Numbered from the stretch's first letter, positions 48,311 through 61,311 are shown. The stretch is DNA of 64,000 bases from Glossina fuscipes (GCF_014805625.2 NW_023998415.1:14900750-14964749); one strand, 5' to 3'. A program made the numbers and translations. Notes: generated by a model not told the origin, from the sequence alone.

Positions 48311-49399
48311 ATGTAATAAACTGCAGAAAAATCCCATAAAAACAAATCAGTTCAAAAGCTAAATGACATTTGTTTATATGTCTGTATGTGTGTGTTTGTG
48401 TGAATATATATATTTTTCGTTAGTTATAGATATGCATGTGAAAGCATGCTGATGTTGCATTGGTTACTTTGATTTATATTTCTGTCCCCCTCTGGAGAGT
48501 GTATTAAACTTGTTACGCCACGTGTTACACTGAACAATAAGGTCACGCAGATTCTACATACATCTGTTACATGTGCTTATATGAATAGTATGGGGGAAAT
48601 GCCAGTTGGCCGTCCTCTATGTTAATATATAGACACTGAATGAAAAATGTATATGTGAATTTTGACCTATTGAATTTTGACCTATTTTGTAGACAGTCAG
48701 TCTTATGGAACGACCTAACTTAACTAAAGCCCGCTCGTCTCTCTCTCATCATATGATATGATTTTATAACGGATTTGTACAAAAGGCAAACGTATATAAC
48801 TTACGACTTTATCTTTGTTGGGTTCTGCACAATAAATAACTGCGTTACGTATGTTATTATCCATAATTGCTACAGTTGCTGTACATTTGAAGGCCCTCAT
48901 ATTCCGACTCAAGACTTTCTAATTATATTAGTGCGAAAAATAAGTAAAGAAAGCGAGTCTCTGAAAAAGGCATCATATTGAACGCCTTTAACTCCACCTT
49001 TCATTCAAATTATGTCACTCATTAAAGTGTATTAAAAAAAAAAAGCCGGGGGGGGGGCGGGAAACTTTGTCCAAGGCCTTTACTATCAGTTGCGCTTACT
49101 AGGTTACTAATTGTACGAACCCGGAGAAAATTGATTTAGATATTTTTTATGCGTAACAGTTGACAAGTTCATGGTAACAGAGTAAAGCGAACGATATACA
49201 TTGTGTAGAGCAAAGAGCTATAAGTACACAAATATAACCTCAAGGAGTTGTTATCTTAGGTACTAACAAAATGATGAAGACTTAAGAGTTTTACTTCTTC
49301 CAACTTCTGAATTAAAAAACGCTGTTTTAAGTTCTTAATAGACTTTTCGTCCAGCTTTAAAATATGTGAGATAATTTACAACTTGTAAGCTTTCTCGTA
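48311..49399. other. Non-coding DNA, one G-rich tract
   Basis: No gene. A 15-bp direct repeat of GAATTTTGACCTATT lies near 48657-48686, and an unusual run of ten G follows an A run at 49034-49061. Confidence 0.5.
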
Positions 49400-50045
49400 T
49401 CGAAGAAAGTAAAGAGAGAGAGAGAGAAAGAAAAAAAAAAAAAGAAAAAATTGAAAAAAATGACTGCGCAGTTAGTCTTCACTTTATGTAGATTTATAAA
49501 AATGGAAATCTTTATTACAAAAACTGACAGAAAGTCTAGGGGTAAGGCAACTTTAATTTTAAAAAGAAATTGATTGTTTTTTTTATTTTTTTATTTATTT
49601 ATTTTTTTTTTTTTGTTTATGATGCGTTTGGTCATTTTCTCAGAAATATTCCCAGTAATAAATGAATTCGTAAACTTAGTCAACAATATCTCTATGACGA
49701 TTATTTATAACTGCGGAAAAAGCTCAAGGCAAAAAAGTCGGTTAATTCTAAGTATTTATGAAGAAAAAAAAAAAAAAAAAAAAAAAATAAATAAATAAAT
49801 AAAATAATAATGTTAAACAAAGAAGAAGAAGAAGAAGACGAAGAAGAAGAAATAACTCACATGGAATACAATACGTGGTAATAACTGAAAATGTTGTTAA
49901 ATGTGGCACAAGCAACAAAAACGTACGCAAACTCACATAAAACAGTGGCAAAGTGTTTACTATTTATTCATCATTATAAACTTCACCGTCATGATCATAA
50001 TCACCATTGACAGTAGTGGCTGTATTAAGCGTGTGCGCGCACGAC

Positions 50046-50077
<32 letters not shown>

Positions 50078-50640
50078 TATTAAAACAATTCAAGTCAAGC
50101 TTTGACCATTTATTTTGTGTACTCATCATTTTCATCGGCAGCGACAAGAGTAACAGCAAAAACATTATGGCTTATACGTCTGTATAAGTATTTTGTGCCA
50201 CTTTATTCGGTTGCTTCCCATTTCTTCATCGCTTTTTTATTCTCCTTTAAATCACTTGTATTGCATTGTTTTGGCATTAAATGCGGCCAACTTCATTAAA
50301 TGCCGGTAAAAGTGTTATGATCTGTGGCCATATAAAAAATCAAAAGCAGCACAAAAAAATGAAACAAAAAAGAGCAATAATCATACATTATATATATATA
50401 TATATATATATGAATGCACGCTTAGCTATGGTGTTGGGTTTAACTATTGCCGTATGCCGTTTTTTGTTTTCTTCCGATTTCATAACTGAATATGAATATT
50501 TTCTTTACAGTTTATGCGATTTGTTTTTGCGTTTTTTCAAGCATTCTTTTATACCATTACTGATTTATTAATTTAGTTAATTCGTTTGCAACATCAAATA
50601 ATACACGCGCACAAATATATATGCCCGCGCTCAGTGCTCC
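49400..50640. repeat. Simple-repeat block 8
   Basis: AG arrays at 49411-49428 and 50044-50076, A runs at 49763-49786, GAA at 49821-49850, a T run near 49599-49613 and a TA array at 50391-50411. No gene is recognised. Confidence 0.8.
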
Positions 50641-50694
50641 GTTCTAGGAGTTATAATGTCTAGCATTGTCCATCTGTTATCTGTCATTCTTTAT

Positions 50695-50868
50695 GCTAGA
50701 ATTCATTCATTCATTCATATTTTTATTCATATTCAAACTCATAATTATGTACCTATTTATGTTCATATTCTTACTCACGTTCGCATTCATATCTATATTA
50801 ATGAATATGTTTATCTTCATATTGGTATTCATATTCATATATGCCTCATAGTTATGCACATATTCGTA

Positions 50869-50906
<38 letters not shown>

Positions 50907-51245
50907 TATTTATGTTCATATTCATGCCCATATTCATAGTCGCAACACTATTCATATTCATAATCGTATTCATATTTATATTCATTCCATATATATATTC
51001 ATTTTCGTATTCATTTTCATATTCATAGCATTATGTACATTCATTTCAAATTTGATGATATATATATCATGTTCATTCATTTCATATATATATATTATAT
51101 ATCACATTTCATATTCATGCTCATGGTCATACTCATATTCATATTCACTTTCATATTCGTATTCATGCTGCATTCTTGTGTTCATGCTCATTTTCTTTAT
51201 TCATATTCATATTCATATTCATATTCTTGTATTAATAATCATACA
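50695..51245. repeat. Degenerate TATTCA hexamer satellite-like array
   Basis: About 550 bases are built largely from ATTCAT/ATTCAT variants, with a TA array at 50874-50901 inside. The 6-base period is a multiple of three, so stops are avoided and a 197-codon frame arises (50656-51249, plus) that alternates I/H and S/Y. It also opens the opposite strand (M-N repeats). This is repeat-driven, not a gene. Confidence 0.9.
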
Positions 51246-51249
51246 ATAA

Positions 51250-52265
51250 GTGATACGATATTAGAGTATTTGAATAACTAACAAGGCAAATATAGGGCAA
51301 ATCGGAGCTCGCCGAAAAGATTTATTCTTATTCTTGTAATTGTATGCTATATCTGTATGCTGTAAATTCTGATGCTTTAAATGACGCAATCGTATGTCAT
51401 AGACGTTCAAAAGTTTTCCAGTAACGAGCCAACTTTAACTGTAAACATATTTTACGAAAATTAGTGTAAAATCAAAACAAAACGCTGGTGCAGTCAAAGT
51501 GAATGTTGAAATTAGTAAAGCAGCAGAAATATCGCGTAACACAAATTTACATAAAGATTTGCTTCGATTTACATCCTTCCAAGAGTCGGTCGATGGAAAA
51601 ATGTATATTTTTGATCTTAACATTTCTGCGTACAATGCCTGAAGACTTGCAAAATTTCTTATAAACCATGTTACGGTGTATATGTACTGCGAAGGACCTC
51701 GCATAGGCTTGATCGCTTGGTTAAATATAATCTAACAGTCAGATGCAAAATTTCATGTTTCCATTACTTTTCGTGTAATGTTCTACTATGGACGATATGC
51801 CTTCAGGGCGGACTATAATAAAGATTTGATTAGCGTAAAAGATAATTAATATTGATCGAAATATATATGTATATGTTAATGGGGATTATTGTGTTGCAAA
51901 AATCCTGCAAGTGTAGTCGTTATTCGATTTTGCAACATGTTTTGTTTCACTTATCTGAAATTTAATGTTAAGTATTTTTATCTTTGTAAATGTCTTTGCT
52001 GAAGAACACGCAAGTTCTAATTGCGTTTTCTTGTGTCTCTTACGCGTCTCTTACTTAAAAATAAGGACAAAGTGTTTGCTATATTTTAGAGGCAATTAGA
52101 GGCATTAAACCCCATGTATCTCAGGCTTAAGGCATTATTGTTATCAATTGAATAATAACTGACAGTAGTTTTTGCAATGGGAAATTTTGCTAAAAAAAAA
52201 CGTAAGATGCATTGAATGCAAAAGTAGAGGACATCCACGATTCGCTCTAAGACTTTCATTGCATT
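51250..52265. other. Non-coding DNA, nothing recognised
   Basis: The 89-codon minus frame at 51435-51704 has a normal amino-acid mix but no motif I recognise. There is no support for a gene. Confidence 0.4.
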
Positions 52266-52724
52266 TCTTTTTACCACACTTTTGTTTTACAATTGTTTTT
52301 GCAATATTTTTTTTTCTCTTACTATTATGCCGTTGTTGGTTATCACAATTGTTATTATGTTGTTTTCATAACTTTATGTGTGTATGTGTATGTGTGTGTT
52401 TGTGTTTGTGTGTGTTTGTGTGTGACTTTGTGTCTGCGAGTGGAGTGAAGTTGAATTGAATTTGTGCTGTCGCTGTCACGTTTATTGTTATTATCATTAT
52501 CTTCACCTGGTTATGTTGTGGGTTCAAATATTTTTGTTTTAGTTGATGTACTTGTTTTTCTTCAACTGCTTTATTTTATACGTCTGTCCGTATGTTTAAG
52601 CATTTGTTTGTTTGTTTGCATCGAAGTCGGTTGGTTAACTGTAATGCATGTCAAATGAGTTTTTCTTTCTTTTTTTTTTTTGTTTCTTTTTCTTTTGATT
52701 TCTTTTTTTAATTTTTTTTTTTTT

Positions 52725-52763
<39 letters not shown>

Positions 52764-53350
52764 TTTATTGTTATTAAAATATATTTATAAGCATAAGCAT
52801 TCGCTTTGTTTGCTTAGCAGTCTGTGCTGGCTTTTCTTTCATAAGTTTTTCTTTTTGTCTTTTTGTTAAATATTTTTTTTTTTTAACGGTTATCCATCCA
52901 TCCAACCATTCAGCCGATCAAGTAACTAGTCAACGAACAACGACTACCACTCAGTCATTGTTGATTTTTATTTTAATAAATTTTTCACCAAAAAATATGG
53001 TTAGAAAGTTTTTTCTTTTTCTTTTTCTTTCTTTTTTTCTTTTTCTTTCTTTTTTAATGAACGAAAAAAATATTATTTATATGTATATGAAAGTGTAGCT
53101 GTGAAGATTTAGGAAATGTTTTCTATTTTGATTTCATTGTTTAAAGTAAAAGAGCGGAAGTGTTTTATGTGAACAGTGCAGAAATAAAAATGATTTGTGT
53201 TTAAATCCGAACTCATATTAACGTTTATTTCTTGGCTATTGTTGTTGATTTTGCTTTGTTTTCCATTTTTTTTTTTTTTTTTTAATTTAGTTTTTCTTAT
53301 TTTTATTATTATTATTATTATTATTATTAATAAGGGGAGAAATAACGTGC
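52266..53350. repeat. T-rich simple-repeat block 9
   Basis: GTGT/TTGT tracts at 52376-52425, T runs at 52670-52682 and 52707-52725, a TA array at 52727-52754, ATCC at about 52891-52905, CTTTTT tracts at 53009-53053 and an ATT array at 53303-53330. Confidence 0.8.
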
Positions 53351-55485
53351 ATTGTTATATAAGTTCCGATATAAGCTTTCATCTCCTATCATAGTTTATT
53401 TATAGATCGAAAAGCATAAGGCAGTCCGCAGTCATTATGATCTGATGGGCATAAAATGATGTAATTCGTCATCCAAAACGCATTATTATTTTTTTTATTC
53501 GTAAACGCCTGCCAACAACGCCAACAATATTCCCTATAGATAAGAACTTAAAACTCAGATGGTCGAATGTAAATCAAGCTCTGAAAATCCTTAGTAAAGC
53601 TGCTCTAAAATAATTGAGTTCTTTTAGTCGAATCCTCCTTTATATTACAAAAAAATTTACAATTTCTCAGGAGGCGAAGCACTTATCGCTCGTACAATGC
53701 TTTGGAAACAATCAACGGCGTAAAGAGTTTCATGGACAATTTTCCTCTAGATATTTATACTAAATTTTTTGTTTACTTCAAAATCGCGGAATGAGTTTTG
53801 TAATCACGCTAAATAACTTAAGGTTTGCTACGTACATGCCTTTGATTGATATCAAGGTTTCGTTTAGCTAAATTATTTGTCCATTATAGTAGGTAAAAAC
53901 ACTATAGTGTTGTTGTTAGTACAATTAAATCATCTAATAACTGCAATGCGGTCAATCCAAAATCGTGGGCCAAAACATGTCGACTATAAGTTAAACATAA
54001 AAATTGAACAGTAAGTACACTTTTTGTCCACCTAGGATATGGAGTAGATGCTGCCAAATCTTAGCTCGTGACAATTTTTATACTTATATGAAGATACATA
54101 TACATACATATATATATATATCGCTTAGCTTCCAAAGTCGGCGCGTTATGAATCCTATATAACCATCCACTTAAACAAGGTCTCTTTCAACTTTATTTCC
54201 AAGTCGTTATAGCATATATTTGTACACTACTCTTGTAATTAAGAATTCAACTGTTGCACGCAAGCGTAACAGACCTGAGAATCTCGATTCTGCGCTATTC
54301 AGTCTAATCAAAATTAGAATTTTCACAATATGGTTGTCTATGCATTACAATAAGTTTATTAAATTCCTTTGCATCTAACGGTACAGAATATACAAGTTCA
54401 TTCATATTCATAACTAATAGACACCCTACAATATAGGGAGCTTAATATTGATGGCTGGATAATGCCAAAAATATATTTTTAGAATTAAACAAAATTCGAG
54501 TTAATTTTTTAATCGCTCAATACTTTTTAGATAGATAAATAATTTCAAAAAGAAACTTTGTTTGTTGGATGCATTTTAATCATCACGGTAAATGAACAGT
54601 TCCGATATGATATGATTATGTCTGTCTCAATTTCCTTTGCGTCATTTAAGCGCAATTACAGCAATCACATAAACACAACGATTATATCGTTTGTGAGAAT
54701 ATAGTTTACACCTACACAAATAAGCTGGCGGACCGTATAAATGCAAAACACATTTAATTGAAACTAAAGGAAATTTACATCATTCGAAGAAAACATCGTT
54801 TAATAAATTTAAACGATCGTAACAACACAAATCAAAACACTCAAGCATTAATGGATAATATTGCGTAAATAAAAGAAAGTTAAGCATTTATAATAAAGTC
54901 GGGCGAAAGAAATTCAAATATATTTAGTTAAGAAGGGTTTTTGTTTCGTATTTATACTAAGTGGTTGTTTAGGGTCTAACTTACTTATAATATTATAAAA
55001 AACTTATCTTAATCGTTGCTGTGATAAACGCTATAAACGCTCTATAAGCGCTTGTCATGAACTTTTTCATTGAGAACGGGCCAGAAGTCTAAATTTTTTC
55101 ACATAGCGTAACAATTTGAAGAGATCGAGCTCTTCGTTATAATTATTATTATTATTATTATTATCATTGTTATTTTTATACATGATATATATTATTAAAC
55201 GTTCGCTTGAAAGAACTTACGACATAAAGTCACACATATTCCAGTCATTTTGCATGTTTAGCTATTTAACATGACCGTTATATCGTTTCTTTCGATTGAA
55301 AAAATTTAGATAACATGAGAAAGCAAAATTGGCATATGCACCATCTTTACTTGGCCATGGCTTTAACGGCCGTTACGCAACTGCGATTTTAGTTGCATTA
55401 CTTTGTTGTCTTTGCTTTGCGGCCAGTTAAGTATTTGTAACGTAGTGATTGTTTAGTTTAACTTTATTAATGCTTATTACTTTCA
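53351..55485. other. AT-rich non-coding DNA, nothing recognised
   Basis: More than 2 kb with few simple repeats (TA near 54110-54122, ATT near 55140-55163) and no coding or transposon motif on either strand. Confidence 0.5.
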
Positions 55486-55807
55486 CCATCGTGATCCACC
55501 GTCATCGCTGCCACCGCCGCCACAAACTCAACCATTAATAACAGCGGCATTCATAACATAAACTTTACAAGCGTAAATATTTATGGAGCAAACGAAAAAG
55601 AGCATAATCAAAGGCAATCGCATGAAATATGAATGTAAGGAAGCACAAAAGCGGTGGTTACCTGAGATCAATCAAAGTAAATAATTAAGTAAGACTTAAG
55701 TTATGTGCATATGGAGCGAGAAGAAGCGAGAAAAATAGAGGTAGAAAGACCTCTCCTTTCCTAGCTTTCATACACTTTACCAAGCACAAACACAAACACA
55801 CATACAC
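55486..55807. other. Non-coding DNA ending in an ACAC/ACAT-rich tract
   Basis: A CCACCGCCGCC tract lies near 55511-55523. The right end (about 55780-55807) is rich in ACAC and ACAT and directly adjoins the LINE fragment that follows. Confidence 0.6.
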
Positions 55808-56695
55808 TCACGGTAGTGACCTCAGTCATTATGAATGCGAGCCCAGTATGAGCCGCTGCACTGACCGTGAAGACGGCACTCCGCATATTGGCGGCGATAT
55901 ATCGCCTTTGTGCGTTGAGGCAGATTTGCGCATTCCGTACCGTGTCGGAGGAAGCAGCGCTGGTGCTAGCTGGCACTCTGCCAGTCGACATTCTGGCCGA
56001 CGAGATGAGCCGCATCTACGACCAGCGTCGCGGCAACGAGCACTCCTCACGCATTATAAAAAGCGACGAACGGATGGCCTCGTTGAGAATATGGCAGTTG
56101 AGGTGGGAAAGAGCGACCAAAGGCAGAGGGACGTTCATTCTTATCCCTAGCATAAGAAGATGGGTTGGAAGATGCGACGGTGAGGTAAACTATTACCTTA
56201 CTCAGCTTTTGACTAGCCATGGCTGCTTTCGGAAATATCTACACAGATCCGGGCACGACAACTCGCCTAACTGCCCGATATGTGCGGATACGGAGGGAGA
56301 CGCAGAGAACGTAATGTTCTACTGCTGCAGATTTGAGAACGGGCGTCCTTAAGTGCCACTTAACGAGATAACGAACGTAATGATCGGCTGTGCAGCAGCT
56401 TGGAACGCCCCAGACGCGTGCGCTAGCAATACTCTCGTAGAGTTACGACGGCTGGAGAGACAATGGGTGGCAAGCAGAATGAGTGGAAGGCGATAGTGTA
56501 TTCCACTGAGGTCCCACCATCAGAAGCTTGCTAGCGACAACCAGCCTCCGCGAAGTAATAGCTAACGGTGGTCCCACGGGGGAGAGTGGTAGAAGAAGCG
56601 TACATAGTAGTCGTATTTGCTGCTACCAAGAACCAGCAGTATCTTTTAAAGATTATCTACCTCCAGCTCGCAGAGAAAAAAAAAAAAAAAAAAAC
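55808..56695 (+). mobile_element. R1-clade LINE fragment B, 5' truncated, with poly(A) tail
   Basis: The plus strand gives ASPV, a stop where Trp is expected, then AAALTVK, LCALRQICAFRTVSEEAALV, LAGTLPVDILADE, then GEVNYYLTQLLTSHGC, FRKYLHRSGHD and CPICADTEGDAENVMFYC. This is the conserved C-terminus of R1-clade ORF2. In the frame opening at 55867 the finger has Cys136, Cys139 and Cys153, but the usual His is Asn (AENVMF). A stop at 56350-56352 follows; a shifted frame then continues with ELRRLERQWVASRMSG to about 56495. A short 3' untranslated part ends in an A run at 56676-56695, taken as the retrotransposon tail. The reverse transcriptase domain is missing. Confidence 0.88.
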
Positions 56696-56714
56696 ACTGA
56701 AGTGTACTAAGCAC

Positions 56715-57600
56715 GAAATACTATCCTTCTGAGAAAGGTAGAAGAAAGGCTGTTTTCAAATCACAATGTTCCTGAAACACGCACAAATAGCGTAACATTG
56801 ATTGCAGAAATATCACTATAGATACAACGTGGCGACTAAGGACGAATGAAGCACCAGGCCCCGCTGTCATTCCGATTGAAGCTCTAAAACTAGCCATTGC
56901 ACAAAGTTCCTAACCGTTTGCAAATGTTTAGAATAATGCTACAGCCCTACATGCTAGGCTACTGCCGACAAACAGGGATATGGCGAAGATTGGTGTCACT
57001 AACAAAGCCTTACAAGCCAGAAAAAGTAACCAGGTATAGGTATTATAAGGTTTATTGACGATAAGGCTAAAAATATAAAAGTCCCGGAAGGCATCAAAAC
57101 TTGGCTCACAAGCGAAGAACTTTCTTTAGTGCCGGAGGAGACTGCTTCTGTTTTAATAATCACTAGAACAGATAGTCACGAAATACGTGCTACACCGGCA
57201 GTAAAATGCTTACGTGTGGTGCTTAATGTGACAGGCTTTTCTTTTTGCCGCATCTTAACAAAGCAAGTGATAAGGCGTGCCGTGTAGACACAATACTCGC
57301 CCGTACTATGGCAAACATGGGTTTCGACAATAGCTCTGCTTACTCGGCCACGTATAGAGGAAACGACAAAACACACTATGCTGGATTGCCCGTATTTCAA
57401 TAACGGGGAAAGGAATGCTGAAGCTCTTATTGATAACGAAATTACCGTACAGTTCTGATCCCGACTATGACACGATCACTATCTGTTTGGAGCTGTGTGA
57501 AAGAAACCTTCGCTGTCGTAATGATCGAGCTGAGAAAAGCTGAACGTGTTCGCAGTAGACTGAGGAGAAACGATCTTAAGACAGACGATTTGAACTTAGA
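56715..57600 (+). mobile_element. R1-clade LINE relic C, internally deleted
   Basis: Directly after the poly(A) of fragment B, the plus strand gives KVEERLFSNHNVPETRTNS, then LRTNEAPGPAVIPIEALKLA (the NKAPGPDGIPxEALK block) and RRLVSLTKPYKPEKVTRY (the RLVLLPKPGKP block). After a jump that removes the palm with its YADD box, an open stretch at about 57048-57290 gives IKTWLTSEELSLVPEETASV then LIITR and AVKCLRVVLN. Next come HGFRQ, a stop, LCLLGHV, then IEETTKHTMLDCPYFNNGER and finally ELRKAERVRSRLRR. The order is that of R1-clade ORF2. Several stops and shifts make it dead. It differs in sequence from B, so it is a separate insertion. Confidence 0.82.
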
Positions 57601-60600
57601 TTAAGACTATTTTCCCGATGTAAAATAATACTTAATAGGAGTTTTGGTAGTATTACTGGCAGACAGGCAAGTGGCTTTTAATGGGTGCAAGTCGTATACT
57701 CACTTGGGCTTTGAATGCTTCCCCCAGCCCCCTTCAGAAAAAAAGAAAAAATACAAAAATTCATGCGCAAACGCAAATGTATGGAGTATTTGTTTGCATT
57801 TAACGATATGACTAATATACACATATACAAAAACACTCGCATTATTCTCGCTCCCCCCACAACTGATACTTGCGCATCTACATGCTTGCATACGTGAATA
57901 TTTACGTATTGTAATTTTCAAATAAGAAAAGCAAAAACCTCAGCGAGGATAAGTAAGTAGTGTGTGTGTGTGTGTGTGTATGTGTGTGTCTGATTTATGT
58001 GCCTTTGATATACTTCTGGAAAATATGTAATAATTAAAAACATATACGCATACTCAACTATTTTACTCTCTCACATATTGTTGTAGTAATAGTTTGGTTA
58101 GAAAATCACACATTCGCTATATGTGAGCCATACAATGTTAAGACGAATTTTGAAAACTTAAGCAAAGACTAATTCTCGTGTCCTTCAATTGTAAATTACG
58201 GTCATGGATTTAACCAATGTTATCTCGTCTCAGATTTAATAAAATCTTTTCACACTCGTCGAGGTGATTAGCTTTTACTCGCTCTACTAATCACTTATTT
58301 TATTAATTGACAGTGAAACCTCTTCATATCACTTCACGAGCCTACCGTTCTCTTCGCATTCCAAGACGGTATAGACTTTAAAATTTCGATTAATTTTTTC
58401 ACTTTCTGCCTCCAGCTACATTACAAAGTAAAATTTCCCTCAACCGACGATGCATTAAAGTCATTAGTTTTTGATTCATTTCCCAGCTTCGCCCGCATTG
58501 TAAAACAGAATCGCCCCAAGGTGAGAAATTTCATAAGATAACTGAGGAAAAGTTTACTGATATTTGTATAACTTATAGCTAATTCTACGGCATATGGGCT
58601 TTCGATTTATTTGCAGGATCCTTTACACTTCAGTATGCAAACATATGTCACTAGTGTTGTTATTCTTTTATAAGTAGTAGACAGGTGAATTGATGCGCTT
58701 TTATTCGAATCAAGATTCAAGTTTTAATGAGACATGTATTTGTTATACACATGCTACTGAATTTTTTCTTCCTTCTTTCAAAAAAAATGATTTCAGAATT
58801 TGGATATAAACGAAATATTTAAGTTAAAGTTACTATTACAGTTCTACAACGCAATTCAGTTAAAGAAAGCTGAAGATTGTAATCGATTTTAACCAATAAC
58901 TAGTAATTATTTTTCAATCATTTATTCATCGTTCGATCACATTATATATGTTATTAATAGAAAAACTTTATCAGTTTTCTCTCATTTTCTAAACAGCTTA
59001 AAAGACTTTACACTGAGTACCGCGAAAAATAATCAAATGTAGCTCATCACTTCAACTTATCTATTTTATTATTATTATTAATGTTATACATTAATTCACT
59101 GCATATTATATAACATAGTATTTCCTTATCCTTTTTGTGATTCTTTCAAAGTGAAAGATTTTATCGGCAGTCCGATATTGGCCTGATAGTGAATGCTTCT
59201 GTCGTTAGATAGTTAGATAGCAATTATTACGAAAGAAAAATCACTAAATAATTATAAAATGATTTTATCGGAGAGTGAAATTTTATCCTAAAGGCATTAT
59301 ATTTATAAAATTCTTTTTATAGTCATAAACATCTCTTACAATAAATTGTCCAAATGAAGTTATAATTATGCCAAAATGTATTGCGCGGCGATATATTAAG
59401 CGGACGGATGAATTTAACACATCCATCATTAAGGTTATAAAGCATTGCTTAAGCAAGTGTACAGTTTTATGCACAGTTTTTATTGCACTCGTCCTTTTTA
59501 TTCTTTTTTTTTTTGTTTTTTAATTTTTATTGCTCTTCCTCGTTTTAAGTCAAAGCATTTTTTACATTGATTACTCGACATTTCAAAATGTTTTACTTGA
59601 GAAATTATTAGTGCAAATATATATATATATTCTTTAATCAGCAAGTCGGTCGCTTTTTAAGCAGCGAAACGCATCAATTACTTTTCATAACGACGACATG
59701 GACTCTATTCAGTTTGTTTATAAATTTTTGCAAGGCACAGAAATCGGTATTGAAAAAGCCGTAAATAGGACGTACGGTATATGCTAAAGCAACTTACCGA
59801 TTGCCCGTCTGTCCTAGGTGTTGACTTAACATTCATATCTGAGGTTACGAATTTTTTTTTTTTTTTTTTGAAAATTTATATCTTTTACAGATTGAAGATG
59901 GAAATATCTACTAAGTCGGTTTACAACGTCACATATAATTAATAAAAATTTATTAGTTACAAGACTAAATTTGAATAATTGCCCAACAAGTATATGAATA
60001 TATGTGCAGAAGTATGATTACGCTAATGTAATGCGCTACGCTTAGAACTTGCTTGATAATTAAGATGCGAATAGGCTTATGGTTATTGCCGAAGGATCAT
60101 TAAAATACATTTTAGTTTGCATAAGTGGTCACCAATTGCCTTCACCGAAGAAAAAAATAAGCGAAAATTGGAAATGTAAAGATTCGAACTGAACCGATTT
60201 TCCTTTGTTTTTTTGTTCGTTTATTTTTATTTATTTATTTATTAATTATCCTTTTTTTTTTTTGTTTGCTTTTTTTATCAAAAGATGTTGTCCTTATTTT
60301 TCCTTTTATTTTAGATACGATGATGTTAACATCACGTTTGACTTAATCGTCATCAATAATATTTATGCCTTAGCGGTTTTGTTCTTAATGGTCGATAGCC
60401 CAGTGGGTAAAGAGAAGTAGGTGTACGTAAATGAAACAGTTGGCATGAAAGTAAAGTATTAAAGGAAAATGGTATGAGGAACGATTTGAAGTACGTACCG
60501 CTGCTTTCAATCTTTAGTTGACTACTTTAATTACAGGGCACCGCGTAACTGTGACGATTACTTGATATCATTACAAAACGTTGTAAAGCAAAGTGTTCTT

Positions 60601-61305
60601 AAGACGAAGTGTTCTGTTTTTTTTTTTTTTTTTTTTTTTTAATCAAGAAATTTTCATTTATGATTTTTGTTGGAAATTTTTTATCAAATATTTAACTTGT
60701 TATATCAAAGTATGTTTATTGAATTCTGTAACATTACCATAAGAGGATTTAGAAATATATTGCATTTCATTGATTTAAAATGGGGGTTTACTTAGCTCAC
60801 TTAGCTTGTTTTCAATACGCAGCGGAGGACCTATTAGTTAGGAAACAGCTTGAGATTCTTAGTTGCATGATAAGAACAAATAAATTGAAAGCCTTCATAA
60901 GTGTATCAATTCTCAAACGGTATTCTCAATTAGTGAAATCAACTAACCATATCTATTTAATGAATAAAAATCATTTGCCCGCTCACTCAGCCGATAATGT
61001 TCCTTTTTTTTTTTTTGATTTCATGGGTTAGAAATTGCAAGGTTTTTAATATAAATCCAATTTTTTCGTTAATAGAGAGAGTAAAGATTACTCTATACTT
61101 AAAAAAAAATTGCATATCAATTTTAAGGTAAAATATAAATACGTCAAACAATGTTTTCTAGGACAGGCTCAAGAAAACTTCTTCAACATAGTGTCCTTCA
61201 GGAGTAAGACAATCAGTCGTAAACAAATAAACGAAATAGTGCGAAATTTTTACCGGCGTCACTTTCTAATAATAATGAGAATTTTATATTAGTGACGACG
61301 TTTAT
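57601..61305. other. Non-coding DNA, nothing recognised
   Basis: Contains a TG array (57961-57988), a T run at 59850-59869, ATTT near 60221-60243 and a T run at 60616-60640. A piece at about 59640-59850 ending in GCCCGTCTGTCC faintly resembles the CTGTCCGT repeat family. The frames at 57678-57921 and 60780-61031 show no motif. Confidence 0.45.
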
Positions 61306-61311
61306 AATCCA

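Noticed and set aside
50656..51249. 197-codon open frame, the longest in the window
   Set aside because: It is a translation of a degenerate TATTCA hexamer array with TA runs; alternate frames and the opposite strand are open too.
57345..57355. ACTCGGCCAC resembling the SINE A box complement
   Set aside because: It lies inside the R1-clade relic, with no B box or tail at the required spacing.
57176..57400. 74-codon minus frame inside the LINE cluster
   Set aside because: It is the antisense shadow of the plus-strand R1-clade relic, whose motifs are read in the plus direction.
60175..60200. GATTCGAAC at about 60180 as a possible tRNA or SINE B box
   Set aside because: No A box lies at the right distance on the matching strand, and no tRNA fold is apparent.
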